Shown: piece after piece, positions 35,610 through 46,640 of the stretch | Numbering within the stretch: position 1 is the stretch's first letter | Layout of the letters: every line of letters starts with the position of its first letter | NCBI RefSeq assembly: GCF_017833295.1 | Contig: NZ_JAFIBW010000001.1 | Location: 806,001-870,000 of the forward strand | Source of the DNA: Methylobacterium sp. PvR107 | GTDB taxonomy: Bacteria; Pseudomonadota; Alphaproteobacteria; Rhizobiales; Beijerinckiaceae | Reading direction: 5' to 3' | DNA: 64,000 nucleotides | Notes under the pieces: generated by a model | Told to the model about the DNA's origin: nothing | The model's input: the letters and a program-made list of their open reading frames with translations, nothing else | Databases searched by the model: none | Made by a program: the position numbers and the translations under genes

Positions 35610-36152
35610 ATGGCCAAGAAGCCCAAGAAGGCCTCCGCCGAGGAAGGCGAGGCCGGAACAGCCGCCGCCCCGAAGGGCAAGAAGAAGCTCATCATCATGG
35701 TGGCCGTCGCTCTCTTGGTGGTGGGCGGCGGTGCGGGCGCCTACATGATGATGGGCCGCGGCGGAGGCAACGGTGAGGGCAAGGAGGCCGCGGAAGGCGG
35801 TCACGGCGGCGGCCACGGGGCCGCGCCGGACGGCAAGAAGCAGGTCGTCTTCCTCGACGTGCGCGAGCTGCTCCTGAACCTCAGCCCCGATATGCCGCAG
35901 GATAAGACGAAATACGCCAAGGTCCGCCTCTCCCTCGAACTCAAGGACGCCAAGGTCGAGGAGGAGGTGAAACCTCTGATGCCGCGCGTCGAGGACGCGC
36001 TGCAGGTCTACATGCGCGAGCTGCGCGCCAGCGACCTCACCGGCTCGGTAGGCCTGTTCCGGCTGCGCGAGGAGCTGCTGCGCCGCGTCAACATCGCGCT
36101 CTATCCCGCCAAGGTCGAGGCCGTGCTGTTCAAGGACGTGATCGTCCAATGA
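35610..36152 (+). CDS. fliL: Flagellar basal-body-associated protein FliL
   Basis: An inner-membrane stator-associated protein, 180 aa. A Lys/Ala-rich cytoplasmic N-terminus is followed by one transmembrane segment (residues ~27-47, IIMVAVALLVVGGGAGAYMM) and a Gly/His-rich linker (GGHGGGHG). The periplasmic SPFH-like domain has VRELLLNLSPD, YAKVRLSLELKDAKVEEEVK and NIALYPAKVEAVLFKDVIVQ, the usual FliL ending. The ATG at 35610 gives MAKKPKKAS. First gene of the rightward operon. Confidence 0.93.
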   Translation: MAKKPKKASAEEGEAGTAAAPKGKKKLIIMVAVALLVVGGGAGAYMMMGRGGGNGEGKEAAEGGHGGGHGAAPDGKKQVVFLDVRELLLNLSPDMPQDKTKYAKVRLSLELKDAKVEEEVKPLMPRVEDALQVYMRELRASDLTGSVGLFRLREELLRRVNIALYPAKVEAVLFKDVIVQ

Positions 36153-36216
36153 TCCGGCCCGAGATCCTCTCACGCCGCGCGCAGGCCGCGCGCCAAGGCT
36201 TGACCGAGCACGCCTG

Positions 36217-37431
36217 ATGGAACCCGAGGACGAACTTCCCGAAGACGACTGGTCGGCGGCGCTCCTGGAGCAGGGCGCCGAGGGCGGCGACACGTCGCTG
36301 GCCGAGGAATGGGGCGCGGCGCTCGCCGAGCAGGGCACCACGCGCAACGCGGGCGACGTCGCCGCCGAATGGGCGACGATGATCGAGGACGGGGAGAGCG
36401 ACAACCTCCCCGAACTCGCCGGCAACGACCGGGTGCTGAACCAGGACGAGATCGACGGCGTCCTCGGCTTCTCCATGCGCGAGCTCTCGGCCTCCGGGGC
36501 CGGGGGCGTGCAGGCCATCGTCGATTCGGGCGTCGTCCAGTACGAACGCCTGCCGATGCTGGAGATCGTCTTCGACCGGATGATCCGGTTGCTGTCGACC
36601 TCCCTGCGCAACCTGTTCCAGGACAACGTCGAGGTGACCCTCGACAACATCACCTCGGTGCGCTTCGGCGACTATCTCAACGCGATCCCGCTGCCGACGC
36701 TGCTCGGCGTGTTCCGGGCCGAGCAATGGGAGAATTCCGGCCTCGTCACGGTCGATTCGAACCTCGCCTACGCGACCTTCGACCTGCTGCTCGGCGGCAA
36801 GCGCGGCGGCTTGTCGAGCCGCCTTGACGGACGGCCCTTCACCGCCATTGAAATGACGCTGGTGCGCCGCCTCGTGGAGATCGTCCTGGGCGACCTGGAG
36901 ATGTCGTTCCAGCCGCTCTCGCCCGTGACCTTCGGCATCGACCGGATCGAGACGAACCCACGCTTCGCCACCATCACGCGGCCGGGCAACGCCGCGATCC
37001 TGATCAGCCTGCGCCTCGACGTCGACGGACGCGGCGGCATGCTGCAGATCCTGTTTCCCTACGCGACCATCGAGCCGATCCGCGAACTGCTCACCCAGAG
37101 CTTCATGGGCGAGAAGCTCGGCCGCGATCACATCTGGGAAGGCCATCTCGCCACCGAGATCTGGCAGGCCGACGTGACCATGGAGGCGGTGCTGCACGAG
37201 ATGATGCTGCCCCTGAAGCAGGTCATGAGCCTCAAGGTCGGCGAGACGCTGATGTTCGAAGCCAAGCCGTCGGACCTCATCACCGTGCGCTGCGGCGACT
37301 GGGCGCTCACGCAGGGGCGGATCGGCCGGGTCGACGGCCACATCGCCGTCCAGGTCACCCGGCCCCTGCGCCGGTCACGCACGACCATCCAGGCCTACGA
37401 GGCCTCGATGAACAACCGGTCGGACAATTAG
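36217..37431 (+). CDS. fliM: Flagellar motor switch protein FliM with repeated N-terminal extension
   Basis: A C-ring component that binds phospho-CheY, 404 aa. The CheY-binding-type motif NQDEIDGVLGF is at residues 76-86 instead of at the extreme N-terminus. The middle CheC-like domain has RLPMLEIVFDRMIRLLSTSL and NIALL-type strands, and the C-terminal SpoA-like domain has LKVGETLMFEAKPSDLITVR. The first 60 residues carry three similar blocks exactly 20 residues apart: DDWSAALLEQG (10-20), EEWGAALAEQG (30-40) and AEWATMIEDGE (50-60). They resemble the N-terminal FliH-binding motif of FliN. Confidence 0.95.
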   Translation: MEPEDELPEDDWSAALLEQGAEGGDTSLAEEWGAALAEQGTTRNAGDVAAEWATMIEDGESDNLPELAGNDRVLNQDEIDGVLGFSMRELSASGAGGVQAIVDSGVVQYERLPMLEIVFDRMIRLLSTSLRNLFQDNVEVTLDNITSVRFGDYLNAIPLPTLLGVFRAEQWENSGLVTVDSNLAYATFDLLLGGKRGGLSSRLDGRPFTAIEMTLVRRLVEIVLGDLEMSFQPLSPVTFGIDRIETNPRFATITRPGNAAILISLRLDVDGRGGMLQILFPYATIEPIRELLTQSFMGEKLGRDHIWEGHLATEIWQADVTMEAVLHEMMLPLKQVMSLKVGETLMFEAKPSDLITVRCGDWALTQGRIGRVDGHIAVQVTRPLRRSRTTIQAYEASMNNRSDN

Positions 37432-37450
37432 GGCCGATGAGGGTCCCGGC

Positions 37451-37957
37451 ATGAGTCTCTTCGTCACCCTCGCGGCCGACATCCTGGTCGCCGTCCTCCT
37501 CGCGGCGACGATCGTCACCTCCTTGCGTCTGTCGGGTCGGATCGGCCAGATGAAGGGCGACGAGGCGGCGCTCCGCCAGACGATCGGCGACCTGATGGTG
37601 GCGAGCGGGACGGCCGAGCGCGCCATCGCGGGCCTGCGCGCGGCCATCGACGATGCCGACCGTACCCTCAATGCCAGCCTCGATGCCGCAACCGCCCGGT
37701 CCGCCGAGCTGAAGCTGCAGGTCGAGGCGGGCGAGACCGTGGTGTCGCGCATCGGCGCCATCGTGGCGCAGATGCGCGCGGTGCCGGCCCGTCCGGAGCC
37801 GGCATCCGCTCCCCAGGTCGGGGCTGAGCCCGAGCTTCAGCCCCTGCGCCGACCGGAGCCGTCGAGCCCGAACGGGGAGCGCCTCGGGGCCGCCGCCGCG
37901 GCTGCGCTCGCCATGAGCGAGCGCGCCCTCGCCCGCGTCCGGGCGCGCGCCGCGTGA
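37451..37957 (+). CDS. DUF6468 flagellar-operon protein
   Basis: A 168-aa protein with an N-terminal transmembrane helix (VTLAADILVAVLLAATIVTS), a coiled-coil-like stretch (residues ~35-110) and a Pro/Glu-rich tail. Proteins of this design (DUF6468) sit between fliM and motE in alphaproteobacterial flagellar clusters; their role is unknown. The stop overlaps the next gene's start by 4 bp (GTGA), indicating translational coupling. Confidence 0.8.
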   Translation: MSLFVTLAADILVAVLLAATIVTSLRLSGRIGQMKGDEAALRQTIGDLMVASGTAERAIAGLRAAIDDADRTLNASLDAATARSAELKLQVEAGETVVSRIGAIVAQMRAVPARPEPASAPQVGAEPELQPLRRPEPSSPNGERLGAAAAAALAMSERALARVRARAA

Positions 37958-38805
37958 CCGGAGTCAAGGCCCCGAAGGTCCCGCCCCCGAAGCCGGATCC
38001 CGAGGCGAAGCTGCGCCGCGCCGGCGAAGCGCTGCGCCGCTTGCCTCCCAAGCCGGCGCGGCCGGCGCGGCTGCGCCTCATCAACGCCGTCGCCCTCGCG
38101 GCGGGTGGGCTCCTCGTGCTCAAGCTCCTCAGCCTGCTGCAGGCCGGCCTGCCGGAGAGCGCCGCGCTGCCGGACTACAGTCGCGCGGTCGCCAGGGCCC
38201 GAACCGGCTACGAGCCGTCCGACCCGGTCACCACCGGGTCCGTGGGCGCCAAGGAGGAGCCGGCCGCCGCGGCCGCGAAAGCTCCGGTCACGGCCCCGCC
38301 GCAGCCTGCGGCCCCTCCCTCGGTCTCGCCCACCGAGCGCGCGCTGCTGGAGAAGCTCGGGGCCCGGCGCGATGCCCTGCGCCAGAAGAACGAGGAGCTC
38401 GACCTGCGCGAGAAGATGCTGGGCGAGGCCGAGCGGAAGCTCGAGACCGGGCTCGGCGATCTCAAGAAGGCCGAGGACAAGGTCGATTCCGTCGCCAAGG
38501 CGAAGGAGGAGGCCGAGAAGCAGGGGCTCAAGAACATCGTCACGATGTACGAGGCGATGAAGCCCAAGGATGCCGCCCGGGTGTTCGACCGGTTGGGCCA
38601 CGAGGTTCTGGTTCCGATCGTGCTGGCCATGAACCCGCGCAAGATGGCCGAGGTGCTGGCCGTGATGCAGCCCGAGACCGCCGAGCGCCTGACCGTGGCG
38701 CTCGCCAACCGGGCCCGCGGCGCCGGCGGCCCGCAGGCGCTGGCCGGCTCGGGCCTGCCGGCAAGCGAGCTGCCGGCGATCGATCCGGGGCCGCCGGCGC
38801 GCTAG
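37954..38805 (+). CDS. motE: MotE-like flagellar protein (MgtE N-domain-like)
   Basis: A 283-aa protein. A basic N-terminus leads into a membrane anchor (residues ~43-62), then an Ala/Pro-rich linker, a coiled coil (ERALLEKLGARRDALRQKNE onward to ~195), and a C-terminal domain with MYEAMKPKDAARVFDRLGHE and LAMNPRKMAEVLAVMQPETA. In Sinorhizobium MotE is a periplasmic chaperone for the motility protein MotC. The position after fliM and DUF6468 supports this call. No motC is in the window. Confidence 0.82.
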   Translation: MTGVKAPKVPPPKPDPEAKLRRAGEALRRLPPKPARPARLRLINAVALAAGGLLVLKLLSLLQAGLPESAALPDYSRAVARARTGYEPSDPVTTGSVGAKEEPAAAAAKAPVTAPPQPAAPPSVSPTERALLEKLGARRDALRQKNEELDLREKMLGEAERKLETGLGDLKKAEDKVDSVAKAKEEAEKQGLKNIVTMYEAMKPKDAARVFDRLGHEVLVPIVLAMNPRKMAEVLAVMQPETAERLTVALANRARGAGGPQALAGSGLPASELPAIDPGPPAR

Positions 38806-38914
38806 GTCCCGGTGCGCGCCGATTGGCAATGGTGCGCTCCCACCCATCCGTCGTAAGGGTCAAGGGCCACAGAGATGGCGGCCGCGGCCCGCGCGGCACC
38901 ATGGGAGAAGCCGG

Positions 38915-39514
38915 ATGTCCGATCTCGCGACTTTGCGCGGCCTGTCAGGCCTCAGCCCCGAGCCGGCCGGGCTCAAGGGCTCGGCGCTCGTCATGATCGA
39001 CCTGCAGCAGACCTATCGCGAAGGCGTCATGCGCCTCGAGGGGGTCGAAGCCGCGATCCGCGAGGCGGCGGACCTGCTCCGGCGGGCCCGCGAGGCCGGA
39101 ATCCCGATCCTCCATGTCCGCCACGATGCCGGGCCGGGCTCGCCTTACGACGTCACGGCTCCGATCGGCCAGATCAGCCCGGAGGTGGCGCCGCAGGGCG
39201 ACGAGCCGGTGATTACCAAGGCCTATCCGAGCTCGTTCGTGGGAACTGACCTCCAGGAGCGGCTGGAGGCGGAAGGCGTGAAGGACGTCCTGCTCGCAGG
39301 CTTCATGACGCATATGTGCGTCAACTCCACGGCGCGCAGCGCCTTCAATCTCGGGTTCCGCCCCACCGTCGTGGCCTCCGCCACGGCGACGCGCGACCTT
39401 CCGGCGCCGGACGGCAGCGTGGTCCCCGCCGCTCAGCTTCAGGCCGCGAGCCTCGCCGCGCTCGGCGACCTGTTTGCCGTGGTGGCCCGCAGGCAGGCCG
39501 ACATTCCGGGTTGA
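38915..39514 (+). CDS. Isochorismatase-family cysteine hydrolase
   Basis: A 199-aa cysteine hydrolase of the isochorismatase-like superfamily. The catalytic Asp is in ALVMIDLQQTYREG, the Lys in DEPVITKAYPSSF, and the nucleophilic Cys in LLAGFMTHMCVNSTAR (a cis-peptide is expected just before it). All three are intact. Substrates of the family include isochorismate, nicotinamide and carbamoyl compounds, and nothing nearby distinguishes these. GGGAGAAGCCGG precedes the ATG. Confidence 0.9.
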   Translation: MSDLATLRGLSGLSPEPAGLKGSALVMIDLQQTYREGVMRLEGVEAAIREAADLLRRAREAGIPILHVRHDAGPGSPYDVTAPIGQISPEVAPQGDEPVITKAYPSSFVGTDLQERLEAEGVKDVLLAGFMTHMCVNSTARSAFNLGFRPTVVASATATRDLPAPDGSVVPAAQLQAASLAALGDLFAVVARRQADIPG

Positions 39515-39574
39515 GGCGTCGCCTTCGTAAAAAGCCTGAGCTCACGGGGCTTCCCCCGGGAAGGGCCGAGCTCC

Positions 39575-39689
39575 CCGTCATCCCGGGGCTGCGCAGCGGA
39601 GCCCGGGATCCAGACCCGCGGACCTGCCAGACCTTGCACGAACGGCGGTTCTGGATGCCGGGCTCGCCTTCGGCGCCCCGCAATGACGG
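39575..39689. repeat. Intergenic mosaic repeat with long inverted arms
   Basis: The outer arms CCGTCAT (39575-39581) and ATGACGG (39683-39689) pair. Inside are a left hairpin with ATCCCGGG / CCCGGGAT cores and GGATCCAGA, and a right part with TTCTGGATGCCGGGCTC. This is the GTCATCCCGGG...GGATCCAGA palindrome type scattered through alphaproteobacterial genomes. The double-hairpin design is shared with 17229-17346. Confidence 0.65.
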
Positions 39690-39771
39690 TGACGTACGGA
39701 ATCACAGGCGCTGGGACGCGACCAGGTGAGGTCGATGTTTCGATGGAGCTGCCGTACTCCGTAGCGACGGC

Positions 39772-41070
39772 TCAGGCCGCCGCCCGCCCGATCATGGCGA
39801 TGACCTCCGGAAGGCCCGGGCGCCGCGCCGGATCGGCCTGCTTGCAGGCCCGTGCCAAAAACCGCAGGCTCTCCGGCGGCGCGGTGCATTGGTCGAGCAA
39901 CTCACCCATCAGGATGCCGATCGCCCGGACCTCGACCTGCATCAGCGCCGAACCGGTTTCCCCCGATGGAAGGACCGAGGCCGCTCCGAGATCGCTGAGC
40001 ACGGCCGCACCGGTTGCGCCATCCCAGAGGGTGTTGTGGGCATAGACGTCGCCGTGGAGGAGGCCGCGGCCATGAAGGTGCGCCACCGCCTCCGCCACCG
40101 CCCGGGCGATGTGCAGGACCTGCGCCGGGTTGAGGCGCACGCCTGGCGCATAGACGTCGCGGCTGCAGCTCGCGAGGCTCGGCGGGCCCGCAAGCACGCG
40201 CCAGTGCTGGGGCAGGAGCCGCAGGACCAATCCCTGCGCGCCGTCTGGATGCCCGTCGATCCGGCCGAGGGCGCCGGTCAGCGCCGGATGCGTGCCGGCG
40301 GCGAGGCAGGCGTCCATCTCGCGCTCGGGCAGGCCGTCGCTGGTCATCGCGCCCTTGAACAGCTTGAGCGCCACCTCCTGCGCGCCGACCGGGCTCGTCC
40401 ACACGGCCCTATAAACCTGGCCCGATGCCCCCTCCCCGAGGAGATCGCCGACCGTCAGCGCCGCCCACGGCACTCGGGCGCTCCCCGCAGGCTCCGTCTC
40501 CGGCTCCGCGGGGTTGCCCGCATAGGCGATCCAGGCGAGTCTCGGCAGCCGCGCCAGCCAGGACGGAAGCGCGTCGAACCGGTTGCAGGACAGGCGGATC
40601 AGCTCGAGATTGTCCGCCGCCGACAGGCTGTCGGGCAATGCCGTGATCCGGTTGCCGGACAGCATCAGCTTCTGCAGCAGCGGCCGTTCCCCGAGCTTGT
40701 CGGGCAGGTGCGCGATGTGGTTGTCGGTCAGGGTCAGCCAGCGCAGGTCGCGTGGCAGCGCGTCCGGCGGAACCTCGCGGATGCCGCAGCCGCGGAACCC
40801 GAGCTGGCTGAGCGTCGGGCAGTCGCCCAGCACCGGCGGCAGGCGCGTGAAGGGGTTGCCGGAGCCAAACAGCACCCGCAGGCGCCGCAGGCGTCCGAGA
40901 TCGGCCGGCAGGTCGGAGAGGCTGCCGCGGCCGAGATCCAGAACTTCGAGGGTGTCGGCGAGGTCCAGCACCTCCCGGGGGAATTCGGTGAGCCCATCGG
41001 GCAGTCGCACCTCCCGCGCGCCGCCGAGGTCGCCGCGCCGGAGAGCGGCGAGCGTGTCTGTCCGGTCCAA
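39772..41070 (-). CDS. Leucine-rich-repeat protein kinase
   Basis: A 432-aa protein fusing leucine-rich repeats to a kinase. About six LRR units span residues 40-190 (LEVLDLGRGSLSDLPADLG, LRWLTLTDNHIAHLPDKLG, LQKLMLSGNRITALPDSLS). The kinase domain follows: P-loop GEGASGQVY (212-220), Lys236 in VALKLF, catalytic loop LHGDVYAHN (Asp341, Asn346) and DLG (360-362) in place of DFG. It has no membrane segment. All key residues are kept, so activity is likely. It starts 3 bp after the DUF1192 gene, in a group with deoB. Confidence 0.85.
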   Translation of the reverse strand: MDRTDTLAALRRGDLGGAREVRLPDGLTEFPREVLDLADTLEVLDLGRGSLSDLPADLGRLRRLRVLFGSGNPFTRLPPVLGDCPTLSQLGFRGCGIREVPPDALPRDLRWLTLTDNHIAHLPDKLGERPLLQKLMLSGNRITALPDSLSAADNLELIRLSCNRFDALPSWLARLPRLAWIAYAGNPAEPETEPAGSARVPWAALTVGDLLGEGASGQVYRAVWTSPVGAQEVALKLFKGAMTSDGLPEREMDACLAAGTHPALTGALGRIDGHPDGAQGLVLRLLPQHWRVLAGPPSLASCSRDVYAPGVRLNPAQVLHIARAVAEAVAHLHGRGLLHGDVYAHNTLWDGATGAAVLSDLGAASVLPSGETGSALMQVEVRAIGILMGELLDQCTAPPESLRFLARACKQADPARRPGLPEVIAMIGRAAA

Positions 41071-41073
41071 GCC

Positions 41074-41265
41074 TCAGCCCCGCTTGAAGAAGGCGTCGGC
41101 CGCACCCTGCGCCGCCTGCTTGGCCGCCCGCGCCGCCTCGATCCGGGCGATCTCGGCCCGCAGGAGCGCGACGCGCGCGTCGAGATCCGAGAGCGAGAGC
41201 GTGTCCAGAGGCTGCCCGATCTCGTGAGCGACGGCCTTGCGCGGCCGGTCGTCATCGTCCCGCAT
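41074..41265 (-). CDS. DUF1192 small coiled-coil protein
   Basis: A 63-aa protein of the DUF1192 family, found in many alphaproteobacteria and of unknown function. MRDDDDRPRKAVAHEIGQPL and LSLSDLDARVALLRAEIARI give the family pattern, with heptad-like Leu/Ile spacing in the second half. It lies 12 bp after deoB and 3 bp before the LRR kinase gene. Confidence 0.82.
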   Translation of the reverse strand: MRDDDDRPRKAVAHEIGQPLDTLSLSDLDARVALLRAEIARIEAARAAKQAAQGAADAFFKRG

Positions 41266-41277
41266 CGTGTGTACTCC

Positions 41278-42498
<1,221 letters not shown>

Positions 42499-42500
42499 GG

Positions 42501-44138
<1,638 letters not shown>

Positions 44139-44228
44139 GCATCCCTTATAGCGCGCGTGCGCCGCGGCCCTAGTGTCTCCGGCGGCGAGGGTGATCCGCC
44201 CGGACACGCAGACCCGCGGGAGATCGGC

Positions 44229-45605
44229 ATGACGGCTGGGGCCGAGGCATTCGCCGTACGGATCTGGGACGCCCTCGGGGGACCGCCCCGCGCCCTCGAC
44301 CGCCTGGATATCATCGGCACGGCCGCCCTGCCCTCCGCCTTCGCGGTCACCGAACTGGCCGCCGGCTCGATCGGTGCGGCGGCGCTGGCGCTCGCGGAGA
44401 TCGCGGGTGGGCGCGGACCGGTTCGCGTGGATCGAAGGCTCGCGGGGCTCTGGTTCGCGACCTCGCTGCGGCCGGAGGGCTGGACCGTGCCGGCGCCCTG
44501 GGATCCCGTCGCCGGCGATTACGCCACCCGGGACGGCTGGATCCGCCTCCACACCAACGCCCCGCACCACAGAGCCGCAGCCGAGCGGGTGCTCGGGGGG
44601 CAGTCGGATCGCGCCGGCATGGCCCAGGCCGTCGCAGGCTGGGCAAAGACCGAGCTGGAGGCCGCGATCCTGGCCGAGGGCGGCTGCGCCGCCGAGATGC
44701 GCGGGCTCGCCGAGTGGGCGGTACACCCGCAGGGGCGCGCGGTGGCGGCCGAGGCGCTGGTGGCCAGCGAGCCGGCCAGCGACCGGACGGGATCGTGCTG
44801 GGCGCCGCCCCCGGATCGGCCGCTTGCGGGCCTGCGGGTGCTCGACCTGACCCGGGTGCTCGCCGGGCCGGTTGCGACGCGCTTCCTCGCGGGCTTCGGG
44901 GCCGACGTGCTGCGGATCGACCCGCCCGACTGGAATGAGGCCGCCCTGGAGCCGGAGGTGACGCTGGGCAAGACCTGCGCCCGTCTCGACCTGCGCCAGA
45001 CTTCCGGTCGCGAGACCTTCGAGGCGCTGCTCGCCGGGGCGGACGTGCTCGTCCACGGTTACCGGCCCGGAGCCCTGGACGGGCTCGGCTACGGCGCGGC
45101 GGCGCGGCGGGCGCTGGCGCCCGGCCTCGTCGAGGTCTGCCTCGACGCCTATGGCTGGACCGGGCCCTGGGCCGGACGGCGCGGCTTCGACAGCCTCGTC
45201 CAGATGAGCTGCGGCATCGCGCAGGCCGGCCAGGACTGGCGGAAGGCCGAAGCACCGGTGCCGCTGCCCGTTCAGGCCCTCGACCACGCGACCGGCTACA
45301 TGATGGCCGCCGCGATCCTACGGCTGCTGGCGCGCCGGCTTTCCGACGGGACCGGCGGCCAAGCCCGGCTCTCGCTCGCCCGGACGGCGGCGCTTCTGGT
45401 CGCGGCGGGGCCGGGAGCCCCCGACCGGCCGCCCGTTGCCGGGGCGGTCGAAGACCTCGCCCCGGAGGTCGAGGCGACGGCGTGGGGGCCGGCGCGGCGC
45501 CTTCGGCCGCCCGCGACCGTGCCCGGCGCCGCGATGAGCTGGGCCCGGGCGGCGCGCCGGCTCGGCGACGATGCCCCGGCCTGGGCGGCGGACCGGATGG
45601 ATTGA
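44229..45605 (+). CDS. CaiB/BaiF-family CoA transferase
   Basis: A class III CoA-transferase of 458 aa. The core has LAGLRVLDLTRVLAGPVATR with FLAGFGADVLRIDPPDW, then LVHGYRPGALDGLGYG and LVEVCLDAYGWTGPWAGRRG. The catalytic Asp normally in the FD/YD-L segment corresponds to GFDSLVQMSCGIAQAG. About 200 residues precede the core; they look like a degenerate copy of the domain (RVDRRLAGLWFATSLRPEG). The CoA acceptor is unknown. ATG 44229 follows GGGAGATCGGC. Confidence 0.85.
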   Translation: MTAGAEAFAVRIWDALGGPPRALDRLDIIGTAALPSAFAVTELAAGSIGAAALALAEIAGGRGPVRVDRRLAGLWFATSLRPEGWTVPAPWDPVAGDYATRDGWIRLHTNAPHHRAAAERVLGGQSDRAGMAQAVAGWAKTELEAAILAEGGCAAEMRGLAEWAVHPQGRAVAAEALVASEPASDRTGSCWAPPPDRPLAGLRVLDLTRVLAGPVATRFLAGFGADVLRIDPPDWNEAALEPEVTLGKTCARLDLRQTSGRETFEALLAGADVLVHGYRPGALDGLGYGAAARRALAPGLVEVCLDAYGWTGPWAGRRGFDSLVQMSCGIAQAGQDWRKAEAPVPLPVQALDHATGYMMAAAILRLLARRLSDGTGGQARLSLARTAALLVAAGPGAPDRPPVAGAVEDLAPEVEATAWGPARRLRPPATVPGAAMSWARAARRLGDDAPAWAADRMD

Positions 45606-45636
45606 TCCGCAACCGGAGGTCGCTACAAGCGCCGGT

Positions 45637-46557
45637 GTGACTATCTCACGCCTGCGCCTCGGCGCGCTGCTCGCCCTCCTCGGCTTCGCCTTCGTGCATC
45701 CGGCGGCGTCCGCTTCTTCCGAAGGGGCCACCGAGACCGTCGAGCAGGCGCTCTGCCGGCTCATCGACGAATCCGCCAAGGCCCGCGGACTGCCGGTGCC
45801 GTTCCTGACGCGGCTGATCTGGCGCGAGAGCAGCTTTCGCGTCGGCGTCGTGAGCCCCGCGGGCGCACAGGGCGTCGCGCAGTTCATGCCCGGGACCGCA
45901 CGGGAGCGGGGCCTCCTCGACCCGTTCGACCCGGAACAGGCGATCCCGCACGCTGCCCACCTGCTGGCCGACCTCAAGACGCAGTTCGGCAATCTCGGGC
46001 TGGCGGCAGCGGCCTATAACGGCGGCGCGACGCGGGTCAGCAAGTGGCTCGCCGGGGATGGCGGGCTGCCCGCCGAGACCCGCGCCTATGTGGTCGCCAT
46101 CACGGGCGCCCCGGTCGACGACTGGCGGACCGGACCCGCCAAGGCGATCGAGTACCCGGAGGGCGGCGCGCCCGAGAAGCCGGAGAAGCCCGAGACGAAG
46201 GAGGCGAAGGCAGAGGCGCCCAAAACCTGCCTGCAGGTCACCGCCAGCCTGCGGATCCCGGCCCGCGGCGACCGGTTCGCGCTGGGGCTCAACGAGGGCC
46301 CGGCGGCCCCCTGGGGAATCCAGCTCGCCGGCAACTTCTCCAAGGCGCTCGCCCTTCAAAGCTTCAACCGTGCCCGGAGCAGCTATGCGGGCGTGATCGG
46401 CGAGGTGCGGCCGATGATCATCGGGACGCGCCTTCGCAACCGCGGGACCCGGGCCTTCTACCGGATTCGCATCCCGGCGCAGAGCCGGCAGGCGGCCGAC
46501 GACCTGTGCGGTCGGATCCGGAAGGTCGGCGGCGCCTGCATCGTGCTGCGAACCTGA
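45637..46557 (+). CDS. SPOR-domain lytic murein transglycosylase
   Basis: A secreted peptidoglycan lyase of 306 aa starting at GTG 45637. The signal peptide ends VHPAASA. The SLT/goose-lysozyme-like domain has LIWRESSFRVGVVSPAGAQG with the catalytic Glu, then VAQFMPGTARERG and GLAAAAYNGGATRVSKW. A Glu/Lys/Pro-rich linker follows. The last ~80 residues look like a SPOR domain (NRARSSYAGVIGEV to FYRIRIPAQSRQAADDLC), which binds denuded glycan at division sites. Confidence 0.85.
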   Translation: MTISRLRLGALLALLGFAFVHPAASASSEGATETVEQALCRLIDESAKARGLPVPFLTRLIWRESSFRVGVVSPAGAQGVAQFMPGTARERGLLDPFDPEQAIPHAAHLLADLKTQFGNLGLAAAAYNGGATRVSKWLAGDGGLPAETRAYVVAITGAPVDDWRTGPAKAIEYPEGGAPEKPEKPETKEAKAEAPKTCLQVTASLRIPARGDRFALGLNEGPAAPWGIQLAGNFSKALALQSFNRARSSYAGVIGEVRPMIIGTRLRNRGTRAFYRIRIPAQSRQAADDLCGRIRKVGGACIVLRT

Positions 46558-46640
46558 TTTTCCGGTGTTCGCCGCGGGACCGTCATCAATCCGCCCTGAG
46601 CCCGATGCGGTATGACCCGGTCGGGACAACCGGATGGGAT

